NCBI RefSeq assembly: GCF_017901175.1
Contig: NZ_CP072793.1
Location: 2,976,001 to 3,040,000, forward strand
Direction: 5' to 3'
From: Thiothrix unzii
GTDB lineage: Bacteria; Pseudomonadota; Gammaproteobacteria; Thiotrichales; Thiotrichaceae
Length of the DNA stretch: 64,000 bases
In this document: in pieces, positions 53,821 to 63,395 of the stretch
Layout of the letters: each line of letters starts with the position of its first letter
Position numbering within the stretch: position 1 is the first letter of the stretch
Program-made: the position numbers and the translations under genes
Notes under the pieces: model-generated
What the model was told of the DNA's origin: nothing
The model's database searches: none
Seen by the model: only the letters and a program-made list of their open reading frames with translations

Positions 53821-54855
53821 ATGGACATTACCCAACTGCTGGCCTTTGGCGTGAAAAACAACGCCTCCGACTTGCACCTTTCCGGCGGAATGCCGCCCAT
53901 GATTCGTGTTGATGGCGAAATGCGCAAAATCAACTTACCCGTGCTAGAGCACAAGGAAGTCCACGCGCTCGTCTACGACATTATGAACGACCATCAACGC
54001 AAAACCTATGAAGAACACTGGGAATGCGATTTCTCGTTTGAAATCCCCGGCGTGGCACGCTTCCGGGTGAATGCGTTTAACCAAAATCGCGGCGCGGGTG
54101 CGGTATTTCGTACCATCCCCAGCAAAGTGTTGACGCTGGATCAGCTCGGCGCACCCAGCATTTTCCGTAAAATTGCTGACAATCCACGCGGTTTAGTGCT
54201 GGTTACAGGGCCGACAGGTTCGGGCAAATCCACCACCCTTGCGGCAATGGTCGATTACAAAAACGACACCGATTACGGGCATATCCTCACCATTGAAGAC
54301 CCGATTGAATTCGTGCACCAAAGCAAAAAAAGCTTGGTCAACCAACGTGAAGTCCACCGCGATACCCGTGGGTTTGAAAACGCGCTGCGTTCTGCATTGC
54401 GTGAAGACCCGGACACCATTTTGGTCGGGGAAATGCGTGACCTCGAAACCATCCGACTGGCATTGACCGCAGCGGAAACCGGGCATCTGGTATTTGGCAC
54501 ATTGCACACCACCTCTGCCCCGAAAACCATTGACCGTATTGTCGATGTGTTCCCGGCGGCGGAAAAAGACATGGTGCGGTCGATGTTGTCCGAATCGTTA
54601 CAGGCGGTGATTTCCCAAACCCTGCTCAAGAAAAAAGGCGGCGGTCGGGTAGCCGCGCATGAAATTTTAATCGGTACACGCGCTATCCGTAACCTGATTC
54701 GTGAAAACAAGATTGCCCAGATGCGCTCATCCATGCAAACCGGGCAAACCGACGGAATGCAAACCCTTGACCAATCACTGAAAGCGTTGGTCATGAAGGG
54801 TTTAGTTGACCGCAACGATGCCCGCCGCAAAGCGGATAGCCCGGATAGTATTTAG
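53821..54855 (+). CDS. pilT: Type IV pilus retraction ATPase PilT
   Basis: 344 residues. Walker A GPTGSGKSTT (about 129-138), Asp box TIEDPIEFVH, Walker B DPDTILVGEMRD (about 197-208), His box TGHLVFGTLHTTSA (about 220-233), and the PilT-specific AIRNLIRE motif near 288-295. It powers pilus retraction for twitching motility and uptake. It is followed 9 nt later by pilU. It belongs with the Chp cluster at 7.2-15.3 kb, which regulates the pilus. Confidence 0.95.
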   Translation: MDITQLLAFGVKNNASDLHLSGGMPPMIRVDGEMRKINLPVLEHKEVHALVYDIMNDHQRKTYEEHWECDFSFEIPGVARFRVNAFNQNRGAGAVFRTIPSKVLTLDQLGAPSIFRKIADNPRGLVLVTGPTGSGKSTTLAAMVDYKNDTDYGHILTIEDPIEFVHQSKKSLVNQREVHRDTRGFENALRSALREDPDTILVGEMRDLETIRLALTAAETGHLVFGTLHTTSAPKTIDRIVDVFPAAEKDMVRSMLSESLQAVISQTLLKKKGGGRVAAHEILIGTRAIRNLIRENKIAQMRSSMQTGQTDGMQTLDQSLKALVMKGLVDRNDARRKADSPDSI

Positions 54856-54864
54856 GAGTAAAGC

Positions 54865-56022
54865 ATGGATCGTGATGCTGCCGTCAGTTACGTACACAAA
54901 TTACTTGCCACCATGCTCGAAAAAGGCGGCTCTGATTTATACATCACCGCTGAAGCCCCGCCGTCAATCAAACTCGACAGCGAATTGGTCGCGCTGACCA
55001 ATCAGCCGTTAAATGAAAGCAATGCGCGGATGCTGGTGCGTTCGATTATGAATGACCGCCAGTTAAAACAGTTTGAAGAAGACATGGAATCCAATTTCGC
55101 GATTAGCTTACCGGGCAAAGCGCGATTCCGGGTCAATACTTTCACCCAACGCGGCTGTGCGGGCATGGTGTTACGCCATATTCCCAACCACATTCCCGAT
55201 TTAAAAACGCTGAATTTACCGCCAGTCTTACGTGACATTGCCATGACCAAACGTGGTCTGGTGGTCATGGTCGGGGCAACGGGTTCGGGTAAATCCACCA
55301 CGCTGGCTTCAATGGTGGATTACCGTAATGAAAATTCTAAAGGCCACATTGTCACCATTGAAGACCCGATTGAGTTCGTCCACGCACATAAAGGTTGTTT
55401 GATTACGCAACGCGAAGTTGGGGTGGATACCGCCAGTTACGAAATTGCCATGAAAAACACGCTACGCCAAGCTCCAGACGTTATTTTACTGGGGGAAATT
55501 CGTGACCGTGAAACCATGGAATACGCGATTGCCTATGCAGAAACCGGGCACTTATGCTTATCAACGTTGCACGCTAATAGCTCCAACCAAGCGATTGACC
55601 GCATTATTAACTTCTTCCCGGAAGAACGTCGTAACCAATTACTGATGGATTTATCCCTCAATCTCAAAGCGGTGGTCTCGCAACGCCTAGTGCGCAAAGC
55701 CAAAGACGACGGGCGTTTACCGGCGGTTGAAGTGGTGATCAATACCCCGTTAATGGCTGATTTAATCCTCAAAGGCGACGTGCCGGGGATGAAAGATTTA
55801 ACCGCTAAATCCCGAGAACACGGAATGCGCACCTTTGACCAAGCCCTGTTCGATTTGATTGAAACCCGCAAAATCACCGTGCATGAAGGCTTACGCCACG
55901 CCGATTCGCAAAACGATCTGCGGCTGCGTCTCAAGCTGGAAAGCCGCTTTGCCAAAGATAATGACTTCTTCAAAGGGCTGGATGACATGAGCATGGAACC
56001 GTTGGAGCAACGCCTGAAATGA
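54865..56022 (+). CDS. pilU: PilU-type retraction ATPase
   Basis: 385 residues. Walker A GATGSGKSTT (about 136-145), TIEDPIEFVHAHKGCLITQREVG, Walker B APDVILLGEIRDRETM (about 204-219), TGHLCLSTLHANSSNQAIDRI. It closely matches Pseudomonas PilU (382). PilU boosts PilT-driven retraction. It lacks the AIRNLIRE motif of PilT and has NTPLMADLILKGD at that place. The stop overlaps the third ATPase gene by 4 nt. Confidence 0.93.
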   Translation: MDRDAAVSYVHKLLATMLEKGGSDLYITAEAPPSIKLDSELVALTNQPLNESNARMLVRSIMNDRQLKQFEEDMESNFAISLPGKARFRVNTFTQRGCAGMVLRHIPNHIPDLKTLNLPPVLRDIAMTKRGLVVMVGATGSGKSTTLASMVDYRNENSKGHIVTIEDPIEFVHAHKGCLITQREVGVDTASYEIAMKNTLRQAPDVILLGEIRDRETMEYAIAYAETGHLCLSTLHANSSNQAIDRIINFFPEERRNQLLMDLSLNLKAVVSQRLVRKAKDDGRLPAVEVVINTPLMADLILKGDVPGMKDLTAKSREHGMRTFDQALFDLIETRKITVHEGLRHADSQNDLRLRLKLESRFAKDNDFFKGLDDMSMEPLEQRLK

Positions 56023-57176
56023 CCGCCACTATTCCCCCGACCGAAACCCACGGACACCGCATTCACCCGCTGCTGCATATGATGGTGAAACAGGGTGCTT
56101 CTGACTTGTATTTAACCACAGGCGCGAACGCTTCGATTAAAGTGCGCGGGCAATTACGCTCCATTAGCCGCGAACCGATGCGCCCCGGTAATATCCGTCA
56201 ACTTGCTGAAGAAATCCTTGCAGCCAATGAGTTAGATAACTTTTATGCCGATCGCGAACTCAACAAAGGCTATTCAATGCCCGGTGTTGGGCGTTTCCGC
56301 ATGAATTTTTATTTTCAGCGCGGGGAAGTGTCGATGGTCATCCGCCATATCCGCTCGGAAATTCCTACGCCGGAAAGTTTAAATTTACCGCTGGTGTTAA
56401 ATGATTTGGTAATGCAAAAATCCGGGCTGATTTTATTCATTGGCTCGACCGGTTCGGGGAAATCCACTTCAATGGCGGCACTGATTCAACGCCGCAACGA
56501 ACACCATCAAGGTCATATTTTAACCATCGAAGACCCGATTGAGTACACCTTTCACCACAACCGTTCGATCATTGGGCAACGCGAAGTCGGTTTTGATACC
56601 TTAAGTTACGCCAATGCGATGCGTGAAGCGATGCGCGAAGCACCGGACATGATTATGGTCGGGGAAGTGCGTGATACGGAAACCATGAGCGCGGTGCTCG
56701 GCTTTGCCGATACCGGTCATTTAGTGCTGTCGACCTTGCACGCCACCAACGTTATCCAAGCGTTAGAACGCATCCTGTATTTATTCCCCAGCGAAAACAA
56801 AAGCCGGATATTGATGGATTTATCTCTTAACCTACGTGCTATCGTCGCGCAACGCCTTGTGCCGGGAAAACAGGACAGTTTGCACCTAGCCGCTGAAGTT
56901 TTAATCAACACACCTTATGTTGCCGAATTAATCCGCAAAGGTAATCTTAATGATTTACGTGATATTATTGCCAAGGGCGGCAGCGATGGAATGCAAAGTT
57001 TTGATCAGGCATTATTAAAACTTTACCGCGAAGAACACATCAGCAAAGCCCGCGCATTAGAATACGCCAGCTCCCGCAATGACATGGAATGGCAACTCAA
57101 TTTTGGTGCGGGTGAAACCACCAATGGTGCATCCAAACCCCAGATGCCGGAAATTATTGATGGTATAGCCGCGTAA
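56019..57176 (+). CDS. Third PilT/PilU-family ATPase
   Basis: 385 residues. Walker A GSTGSGKSTS (about 143-152), TIEDPIEYTFHHNRSIIGQREVG, Walker B APDMIMVGEVRDTETM (about 208-223) and TGHLVLSTLHATNVIQALERI are intact, and the PilU-type NTPYVAELIRKGN follows. It is a second PilU-like paralogue, overlapping pilU by 4 nt. Many twitching species have only PilT and PilU; the extra motor would join the same retraction complex or drive a different pilus (inference). All catalytic residues are present, so it is not a decayed copy. Confidence 0.88.
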   Translation: MTATIPPTETHGHRIHPLLHMMVKQGASDLYLTTGANASIKVRGQLRSISREPMRPGNIRQLAEEILAANELDNFYADRELNKGYSMPGVGRFRMNFYFQRGEVSMVIRHIRSEIPTPESLNLPLVLNDLVMQKSGLILFIGSTGSGKSTSMAALIQRRNEHHQGHILTIEDPIEYTFHHNRSIIGQREVGFDTLSYANAMREAMREAPDMIMVGEVRDTETMSAVLGFADTGHLVLSTLHATNVIQALERILYLFPSENKSRILMDLSLNLRAIVAQRLVPGKQDSLHLAAEVLINTPYVAELIRKGNLNDLRDIIAKGGSDGMQSFDQALLKLYREEHISKARALEYASSRNDMEWQLNFGAGETTNGASKPQMPEIIDGIAA

Positions 57177-57229
57177 AATCGTGAATAAATCACAGACTCG
57201 CCACTGACTGACAACGTACAGTAAGCTAC

Positions 57230-57290
57230 AGGCTGGAAGATGCCCACAAGGAACCGGGCATGAATCAAGGATGAGCGTGTTTTCCAGCCT
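57230..57290 (+). ncRNA. Two-helix RNA structure upstream of secreted-protein gene
   Basis: Outer stem AGGCTGGAA (57230-57238) with TTCCAGCCT (57282-57290), 9 bp, enclosing a second stem ATGCCC (57240-57245) with GGGCAT (57256-57261). It lies in the 143-nt gap before the next gene, ending 30 nt before its start codon. It is a possible leader structure; no family recognised. Confidence 0.4.
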
Positions 57291-57319
57291 CATCATCACA
57301 CCAAGGAGGGCTAAACATT

Positions 57320-57715
57320 ATGAAGTACCGCAACACCATTATCCGCACTTTATTGTGCCTAGCTGTGCTTAACGTGCCCTTAGCGACGGCAGGGGAACGT
57401 TGCCAACAATTGAACATCAACATTGCCAATGAAACTGGCGCAGCGGTCAAAATCACTGCGGTGGATTATTTCGAGCCGCAACAACGGCAATGGCGTAATG
57501 AAGCGCAAATCGAACAAATCCTCACCAATAATGCCAACTGGACATGGAAGCGCAGTTTGGAACTGGTACGTGATGCCACCACGCGGTTGCGGATCACTTA
57601 CCAAACCAAACTCAGCGGTTTACACCTAGATAACTACAGTGCAAAACGCACCGCCGAATCCGCACCGTTTACCTGTACGGATAACGGCAGCAGCCCGCTG
57701 ATTAAGTTACCTTAA
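57320..57715 (+). CDS. Hypothetical secreted protein
   Basis: 131 residues, preceded by AAGGAGGG. A signal peptide of about 24 residues (LLCLAVLNVPLATAG) is followed by a small mature domain with two Cys (GERCQQLNI and APFTCTDNG) that could form a disulfide. The mature part has alternating polar/hydrophobic strands (NINIANETGAAVKITAVDYF), suggesting a beta-sandwich. Family not recognised. It is convergent with bioD, 4 nt overlap at the stops. Confidence 0.65.
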   Translation: MKYRNTIIRTLLCLAVLNVPLATAGERCQQLNINIANETGAAVKITAVDYFEPQQRQWRNEAQIEQILTNNANWTWKRSLELVRDATTRLRITYQTKLSGLHLDNYSAKRTAESAPFTCTDNGSSPLIKLP

Positions 57716-58365
57716 GCGGTTTGCCATAATGGAACAGAGGTAAATGCACGTAAATCCGCTGCATTATTCATGCCCGCAGGCGGGGAATTACGCCGATTCA
57801 GCACAATCCCCGCTATCTGCAAACCGCGCCGCTGTGCCGCTTCCAAACTCAATAACACCGGGTTGAGGCAACCCACCCGGTCTTCCGTGACTAATAATAC
57901 CGGCAACCCCAAGGCAACTGCCAAATCCGCATTTAAGCCATCCGCTGCCAACGGCGAGTAAAAACCACCTGCACCTTCCACCAGCACATACTGCGAACCT
58001 GTCACGCCAGCCCAACACGCTTGTGCCAGCGTAGCAATGCTTAAAGTCACGCCTTCTTGTGCCGCCGCACGCGGTGGTGATAACGGCGCGTGAAAGTGAT
58101 GACGGCAAACCTGCGCCGGGTCAATATCTGCCGCTTGTGCCAATTGCCAAGCATCCGTGGTGGTCACATCCGCCGCATTCCAGCCCGATTCCACCGGTTT
58201 ACGTGCCACCACATCCAGCCCATTCGCGCGTAATGCAGCAATCAAACGCCGACTCACCCAGGTTTTACCCGCACCCGTATCCGTGGCGGTTATAAACACC
58301 CCACGAGCACGCGCAATACCTGTGGCGGCTAACCACGCCCGTTCATCAGTGACCACATTTGACAT
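57712..58365 (-). CDS. bioD: ATP-dependent dethiobiotin synthetase
   Basis: 217 residues. Closes the ureido ring of dethiobiotin from DAPA, CO2 and ATP. Walker A ITATDTGAGKTWVSRRL (about 26-42), ARKPVESGW (about 55-63), LVEGAGGFYSPLA (about 127-139), and VILVLNRR-like VLNRRNSPP (about 184). Length and motifs match BioD. No other bio gene is in the window. Confidence 0.92.
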   Translation of the reverse strand: MSNVVTDERAWLAATGIARARGVFITATDTGAGKTWVSRRLIAALRANGLDVVARKPVESGWNAADVTTTDAWQLAQAADIDPAQVCRHHFHAPLSPPRAAAQEGVTLSIATLAQACWAGVTGSQYVLVEGAGGFYSPLAADGLNADLAVALGLPVLLVTEDRVGCLNPVLLSLEAAQRRGLQIAGIVLNRRNSPPAGMNNAADLRAFTSVPLWQTA

Positions 58366-58577
58366 TTTTTAACCTCTGCGATAGACCGCTTGTCGGATAA
58401 TAACTCATTGATACCACAATGATACTGATTAACGACATACGTTAATGATAGATTTATTTTATAAATTGATGAACCTCTACTCGCCTTAGCGCGACTCACC
58501 AAAAACAGCAGATGTGTTGGGGGCAACACACTGTTAAAAAAATGACGATTCTTGCGACTTGCTTGGTGAAAATAACG

Positions 58578-59099
58578 ATGAAAATGACCAAATTGACTGC
58601 GTTATTCGCAGTGGGCTACGTATTCCTAGGGACACAAACACCTTTATTGGCTGCACAAGAATGCAATAACAGGCAAGCGTTAAACGCCAATATGGGACGA
58701 TTCATAAGCCACGCTAATGGAACAGTAACAGACACCCAAACTCAGCTCATGTGGAAGCAATGCATGGAAGGTCAACGCGGCACGCGCTGCTTTGGTCAAG
58801 CCGAAGTATTACCGTGGGATCGCGCTTTGCAAACCGCTTACTCCGCCAGTCAGGCGCACTTCGCGGGTTACGGTGATTGGCGATTACCCACAGTAGAAGA
58901 ATTACTCAGCGTGGTAGATAAGCAATGCCGCGAACCTGCGATTAACTTAAGCATTTTTCCTGCAACACCCGCCAGCAGCTTGTGGTCGGGCAATCAATCC
59001 GACCCGAATGCGTGGAGCGTTGATTTTGGTGCAGGCCGCCCGTTCCAGTCCTTTAAGGCTGGCGGCAAGTACGTCCGCTTGGTGCGCAATTTACACTAA
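58578..59099 (+). CDS. DUF1566 secreted protein
   Basis: 173 residues from the ATG at 58578; in-frame starts from 58512 extend it by 22 residues. A signal peptide (about 1-25, TAL...LLAAQ) is followed by a DUF1566 domain: GTVTDTQTQLMWKQC (about 48-62), GYGDWRLPTVEELLSVVD (about 95-112), SSLWSGN (about 136) and AGGKYVRLVRN at the end. This domain is common in proteobacterial surface proteins; role not known. Four Cys suggest disulfides in the periplasm. Confidence 0.78.
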   Translation: MKMTKLTALFAVGYVFLGTQTPLLAAQECNNRQALNANMGRFISHANGTVTDTQTQLMWKQCMEGQRGTRCFGQAEVLPWDRALQTAYSASQAHFAGYGDWRLPTVEELLSVVDKQCREPAINLSIFPATPASSLWSGNQSDPNAWSVDFGAGRPFQSFKAGGKYVRLVRNLH

Positions 59100-59243
59100 C
59101 CGCTGTAAACGCATCCTGCGACCACCTCATACTGGTGCTGGTGGCGATTGAGTCCCGCTCCCCTGTGGATAGATCGCCATCAGTCCCGGTATACCTTTAT
59201 GGTAAGCTCCTTGGTGTTGTGAAAACTAACAGGGATAACCACC

Positions 59244-60308
59244 ATGACTACCTTATTCGACACTGCCCAAGTAGGCTGCCTCACCTTACGTAACCGCATC
59301 ATTATGGCTCCGCTCACCCGTTGCCGTGCTGCTGCCGGACGTGTTCCCAACGCGCTCATGGCGCACTATTACCAACAACGTGCCAGTGCGGGCTTAATCC
59401 TGAGTGAAGCTACTGCCGTTACCCCGATGGGTGTGGGCTACCCCGATACACCGGGGATTTGGTCAGCGGAACAAGTCGAAGGCTGGAAATTAATCACCAA
59501 TGCCGTGCATCAAGCAGGCGGGCTAATCTTTTGCCAGTTGTGGCATGTCGGGCGCATTTCTGACTCCAGCTATTTAAATGGCGCATTGCCGGTGGCTCCC
59601 AGCGCGATTGCCGCTGAAGGCCACGTCAGTTTAGTGCGCCCCGAAAAATCCTACGAAACACCCCGCGCTTTAGACACCCACGAAATCGCTGGCATTGTTG
59701 CCGCTTACCGGGCAGGTGCGGAAAATGCCAAACTCGCGGGCTTTGATGGGGTGGAAATTCACGGGGCGAATGGCTATTTACTCGACCAGTTTCTGCAAGA
59801 CAGCACCAACCAGCGCACAGACGCTTACGGCGGATCACTGGAAAATCGGGCGCGTTTAATGCTTGAAGTCACCGATGCGGCAATTGAGGTGTGGGGTGCG
59901 GCACGAGTCGGAATGCACCTTGCACCACGCTGCGACGCGCACACAATGGGCGATTCTAACCCACTGGCGACATTCACTTATGTAGCGCAGGAGCTAGGCA
60001 AGCGCAATATCGCGTTTATTTTTACCCGCGAAGCAGTCGGTGATGACAGCATCAGCCCCGCTATGAAACAAGCGTTCGGCGGCTTTTTCATCGCTAATGA
60101 AAACTTTGATGCACAAAGCACACAACACATCTTGGAAACGGGCAATGCTGATGCGGTAGCATTTGGTAAGGCATTCATTGCCAACCCTGATTTGCCGCGC
60201 CGTTTGCAAGAAAATCTGCCGTTGAATCCACCCAACTTCAACACCTTTTACCCAATGGGCGCGGCAGATTTCGCGTTGGGGTATACCGATTACCCATTTG
60301 CTGATTAA
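59244..60308 (+). CDS. Old Yellow Enzyme-family alkene reductase (NemA-like)
   Basis: 354 residues. FMN-dependent reductase of activated C=C bonds and nitro compounds. Motifs: RNRIIMAPLTRCRA (about 15-28), QLWHVGRIS (about 98-106), FDGVEIHGANGYLLDQFLQD with the substrate His/Asn pair (about 168-187), NQRTDAYGGSLENRARL (about 191-207), and FGKAFIANPDLP (about 308). Length matches NemA (365). The start follows CAGGGATAACCACC. It is convergent with the Nuo-like cluster. Confidence 0.92.
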   Translation: MTTLFDTAQVGCLTLRNRIIMAPLTRCRAAAGRVPNALMAHYYQQRASAGLILSEATAVTPMGVGYPDTPGIWSAEQVEGWKLITNAVHQAGGLIFCQLWHVGRISDSSYLNGALPVAPSAIAAEGHVSLVRPEKSYETPRALDTHEIAGIVAAYRAGAENAKLAGFDGVEIHGANGYLLDQFLQDSTNQRTDAYGGSLENRARLMLEVTDAAIEVWGAARVGMHLAPRCDAHTMGDSNPLATFTYVAQELGKRNIAFIFTREAVGDDSISPAMKQAFGGFFIANENFDAQSTQHILETGNADAVAFGKAFIANPDLPRRLQENLPLNPPNFNTFYPMGAADFALGYTDYPFAD

Positions 60309-60326
60309 CGCCGGAAAAACACTGAC

Positions 60327-60369
60327 AATGGCTCAATATCGCCGCATTTTCACCGCGTATTGAGCCATT
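60327..60369. terminator. Inverted repeat between NemA-like gene and nuoM (likely bidirectional terminator)
   Basis: AATGGCTCAATA (60327-60338) and TATTGAGCCATT (60358-60369), a perfect 12-bp stem with a 19-nt loop. It lies immediately after both convergent stops. It lacks a clear T-run of five. Confidence 0.5.
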
Positions 60370-60371
60370 TC

Positions 60372-61847
60372 TTATGGCAACATCAAACTCACCCAATACT
60401 GGCTGCTGGTTTCAGTAATATCCAAAATCCCCTGCGGATAAAATCCGAATACCAGCACCACCACGGACAACACCAGCAAAATACCCAGCTCGCGCTTTTT
60501 CAAGTCAGGGGCATCGCGGATAATGTCGTGACGTGCTTCGCCCAAAAAGGCTTTGCGGTAAAAGTTTAAGAAATACGCTGCACCCAGCACCACCACAAAC
60601 AGCACGACCAAACCCGCCCCGGTGTGTACTTCCAGAATACTCACAATCAATAAAAATTCCGCCGGGAACCCGCTAGTCGCAGGCATTCCAATGCCCGCCA
60701 AGCCGAGGAAGAAGAAAAACGAAGCCAGCAATGGCATGGATTTCGCCACACCGCCCAAACTTAACACTTCAGTCGAACCAGTGCGTTGATGTAAAAATCC
60801 GGTAATCAGGAATAAGCCGCCCGCCACCACAGTAAAGTTCAACAGTTGGAACACCGCCCCCTGCATTCCCTGCGGGCTAAATGCTGCAATCCCCAGCACC
60901 ACCAAACCCACGTGGCTCAATGAGGAAAACGCCAACATGCGCCGCAAACTGGTTTGGCTCAACGCAGCCACCGCGCCATACAGCACCCCAATCATGCCCA
61001 AACCTACCAATACCCAACGGTATTCGTAAGCCGCTTGCGGAGCCAATGGCAAGGCAAAACGCAACAGCCCATACGCACCTACTTTCAGGCCAGTGAGTAA
61101 CGCCACCGTCGTCGCCGGGCCTTCCTGCGCCACTACTGGCAACCAAGTATGCAGCGGGAACAATGGTATTTTTACCCCAAAACCCAGCAATAACAGGAAA
61201 AACACCGTGACTTGCACCCCGTAATCACGGCTATTTTGCAGCAAATCGGTATACGCAAAGCTCAAGCCGCCGGGGTTATGGATCGCCATAATCACGAACC
61301 CAATCAGGATCGGCAACCCACCCACCAACATGAACAAGCTGTATTTCACCCCTGCGTAACGCCGATTCGCACCACTGCCCCACAAACTGATCAGGAAAAA
61401 TAACGGTAACAACGTCAATTCCCAGAACAGGAAGAATAAAATGGTATCCAGCGCGGTGAAAATGCCCAAAATCGTGCATTCCAACACCAATAACAACGCA
61501 AAATAAAAGCGTGGCAAAGTACGAATCGCATTCCAAGAAGCCAAAATAACCGCCACAAACAACAGCGCGGTAAACGGCAGGAATAACACCGACAAACCGT
61601 CAACCCCTAAGCGGTAGTAAATCCCCAACCCCGGCATCCAAGGGCTGTTTTCCACAAACTGAAAGCCCATTTGGGTCGGATCAAACCCCACTACCACCAC
61701 AATCGTTACCGCAAACACCAATAACGCGGTGGTCAACGCCGCCCATCGCGCATCCAGCCAAGGTATTAACCCCGTTAACAACGCCCCCAACGGCAGCATC
61801 AATAACAACAAGCTCAACAAAGGAAAATCAGTCATCAAGGCTGTCAT
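60372..61847 (-). CDS. NuoM-like proton-conducting subunit
   Basis: 491 residues with about 14 membrane segments, a complex I antiporter-like subunit. Conserved FWELTLLPLFFLISLWG (essential Glu on TM5, about 140-156), HTWLPVVAQEGPATTVALLTGLKVGAYGLLRF (about 225-256, with Lys) and SLSHVGLVVLGIAAF are present. It translocates protons or exchanges Na+/H+. It starts where the upstream gene stops (one shared base). Confidence 0.88.
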   Translation of the reverse strand: MTALMTDFPLLSLLLLMLPLGALLTGLIPWLDARWAALTTALLVFAVTIVVVVGFDPTQMGFQFVENSPWMPGLGIYYRLGVDGLSVLFLPFTALLFVAVILASWNAIRTLPRFYFALLLVLECTILGIFTALDTILFFLFWELTLLPLFFLISLWGSGANRRYAGVKYSLFMLVGGLPILIGFVIMAIHNPGGLSFAYTDLLQNSRDYGVQVTVFFLLLLGFGVKIPLFPLHTWLPVVAQEGPATTVALLTGLKVGAYGLLRFALPLAPQAAYEYRWVLVGLGMIGVLYGAVAALSQTSLRRMLAFSSLSHVGLVVLGIAAFSPQGMQGAVFQLLNFTVVAGGLFLITGFLHQRTGSTEVLSLGGVAKSMPLLASFFFFLGLAGIGMPATSGFPAEFLLIVSILEVHTGAGLVVLFVVVLGAAYFLNFYRKAFLGEARHDIIRDAPDLKKRELGILLVLSVVVLVFGFYPQGILDITETSSQYWVSLMLP

Positions 61848-63385
61848 TAGTGCGCCCCCCCATGCAGGTTCGGTGTATTTAACTCAGGAAACAACGCCGC
61901 CAAGCCTTTCACCGGCTCGGCAATTAACGCCGTCCAAGGTGCGGAATAAAATCCCACCCCCACAATAATCAAAATGACAGCGATAGCCATCACGGTTTCT
62001 GCCAAATAGGTAGGGCTTTTATCCCAACGAGAGGTATCCACGGTGGCTTGCCCCAAGAAAGCACGTTGAAACGCGCGTAACAAAAAGCCCGCCGCCACCA
62101 AGTTCCCCAAAGCCGCCGCAATCGTGACTAATGCGCCGAAGCGTTTAATCGCACCTTCCAGCACGAAATGCACCCCGTCGAAACCCGGCGTTCCCGGCAT
62201 TCCCACAATCGCCAAACCCGCTACCAAGAACCCTAAGCCCACCGTCGGAATGTAATCAAACAAACCGCCCAGCTTACTCATGCGTGTAGTGCGGGTGCGC
62301 TGCCACACCATGCCGCTCATTAACGCCAACCCGGTAATCGCCACCCCAAAGTTAACCGCCAGTAACACACTGCCCCGGAATCCCATCGGGTGCAAACTAA
62401 ACAAACCAATCGTTAAAATCCCGGTATGGCTAATCACCGCGAAGGCCAACATTTCCCGCAGGGTTTGCTGACGCATTGCCAAAAATGCTGCGTAAAACAC
62501 CCCGCTGGCGGCAAAAATCGTCGCAATTGTGTGCCATTCCTGCACCGCCTCCGGCACTATCGGAAACACAAAATGCAGCAAGCCAAATACGCCCACTTTC
62601 AAACCCAGCAAATAAATCGGCGCGACCGCCACATTGCCGTTAATCATAAAGCTCGGCAACCAGCCATGCAGCGGAAACAACGGAATCCGCACCCCAAGCC
62701 CATAAAACAGCGCGAAAAACACCAGCGTACCGACCATGCTGCCTTGCGGTAAATCCAGTTTCACCAGCTCATACAAGCTGAAACTCCACTGCCCTTGGTG
62801 CGCATCTGCGTAACTCCAACCCAGCAATAACGTTCCCAACAACAGTAACATCCAGCCCACAGTCATGAATTGCAGAAAGCGCACCAGTGTCGGCTGAATA
62901 TCGTGAAACGTCGGCCAGCGGCGCGTGATGTGCGCCACCAGCACGATTTCCACCAAACCCATCAAGGTAAACCACAGCAAATCCACCGTGACAAACTGAC
63001 TGATCAGGGTTGCCTGAATCCCCATCATGACCGCTAGTATCGAGCTTTCGTGCAACTTACGGATCAGGATGAACATGACGCTCAATAAACCCAACAAGCT
63101 GCTTAACAATACAAACAGCACCCCAATACCATCCACCGCCGCGTGGTAGTGCAACGCCCCCAGCAAGGGAATGTGTTCCGCAAATTGCATCGTGCCTGCG
63201 GGTAAACTGCTGTCAAAGCGCAGGTACAAACTCACCGCCAACAACAATTGTGTCACCGAAGTTATCCCTGCCAAGGCCAAAGCAGCTTCCCCGCGCACCC
63301 GAATCAGCAATAACCCAGTAAGCAATGGCAAGACCTGTAATACCGCGAGTAACGGGGTGTTTGCTTGGATTTCAGTAAACGTCAT
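61847..63385 (-). CDS. Second NuoM-like proton-conducting subunit
   Basis: 512 residues, about 14 membrane segments, a diverged NuoM/NuoN-type antiporter subunit. It keeps FTLMGLVEIVLVAHITRRW (Glu, TM5 position, about 138-156) and HGWLPSFMINGNVAVAPIYLLGLKVGVFGLLHF (about 229-261, Lys). It sits between a NuoL-like and a NuoM-like gene, in an LMM arrangement without visible hydrogenase or NADH modules. Its usual partners cannot be seen in the window. Confidence 0.8.
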   Translation of the reverse strand: MTFTEIQANTPLLAVLQVLPLLTGLLLIRVRGEAALALAGITSVTQLLLAVSLYLRFDSSLPAGTMQFAEHIPLLGALHYHAAVDGIGVLFVLLSSLLGLLSVMFILIRKLHESSILAVMMGIQATLISQFVTVDLLWFTLMGLVEIVLVAHITRRWPTFHDIQPTLVRFLQFMTVGWMLLLLGTLLLGWSYADAHQGQWSFSLYELVKLDLPQGSMVGTLVFFALFYGLGVRIPLFPLHGWLPSFMINGNVAVAPIYLLGLKVGVFGLLHFVFPIVPEAVQEWHTIATIFAASGVFYAAFLAMRQQTLREMLAFAVISHTGILTIGLFSLHPMGFRGSVLLAVNFGVAITGLALMSGMVWQRTRTTRMSKLGGLFDYIPTVGLGFLVAGLAIVGMPGTPGFDGVHFVLEGAIKRFGALVTIAAALGNLVAAGFLLRAFQRAFLGQATVDTSRWDKSPTYLAETVMAIAVILIIVGVGFYSAPWTALIAEPVKGLAALFPELNTPNLHGGAH

Positions 63386-63395
63386 GGTTTATCTC

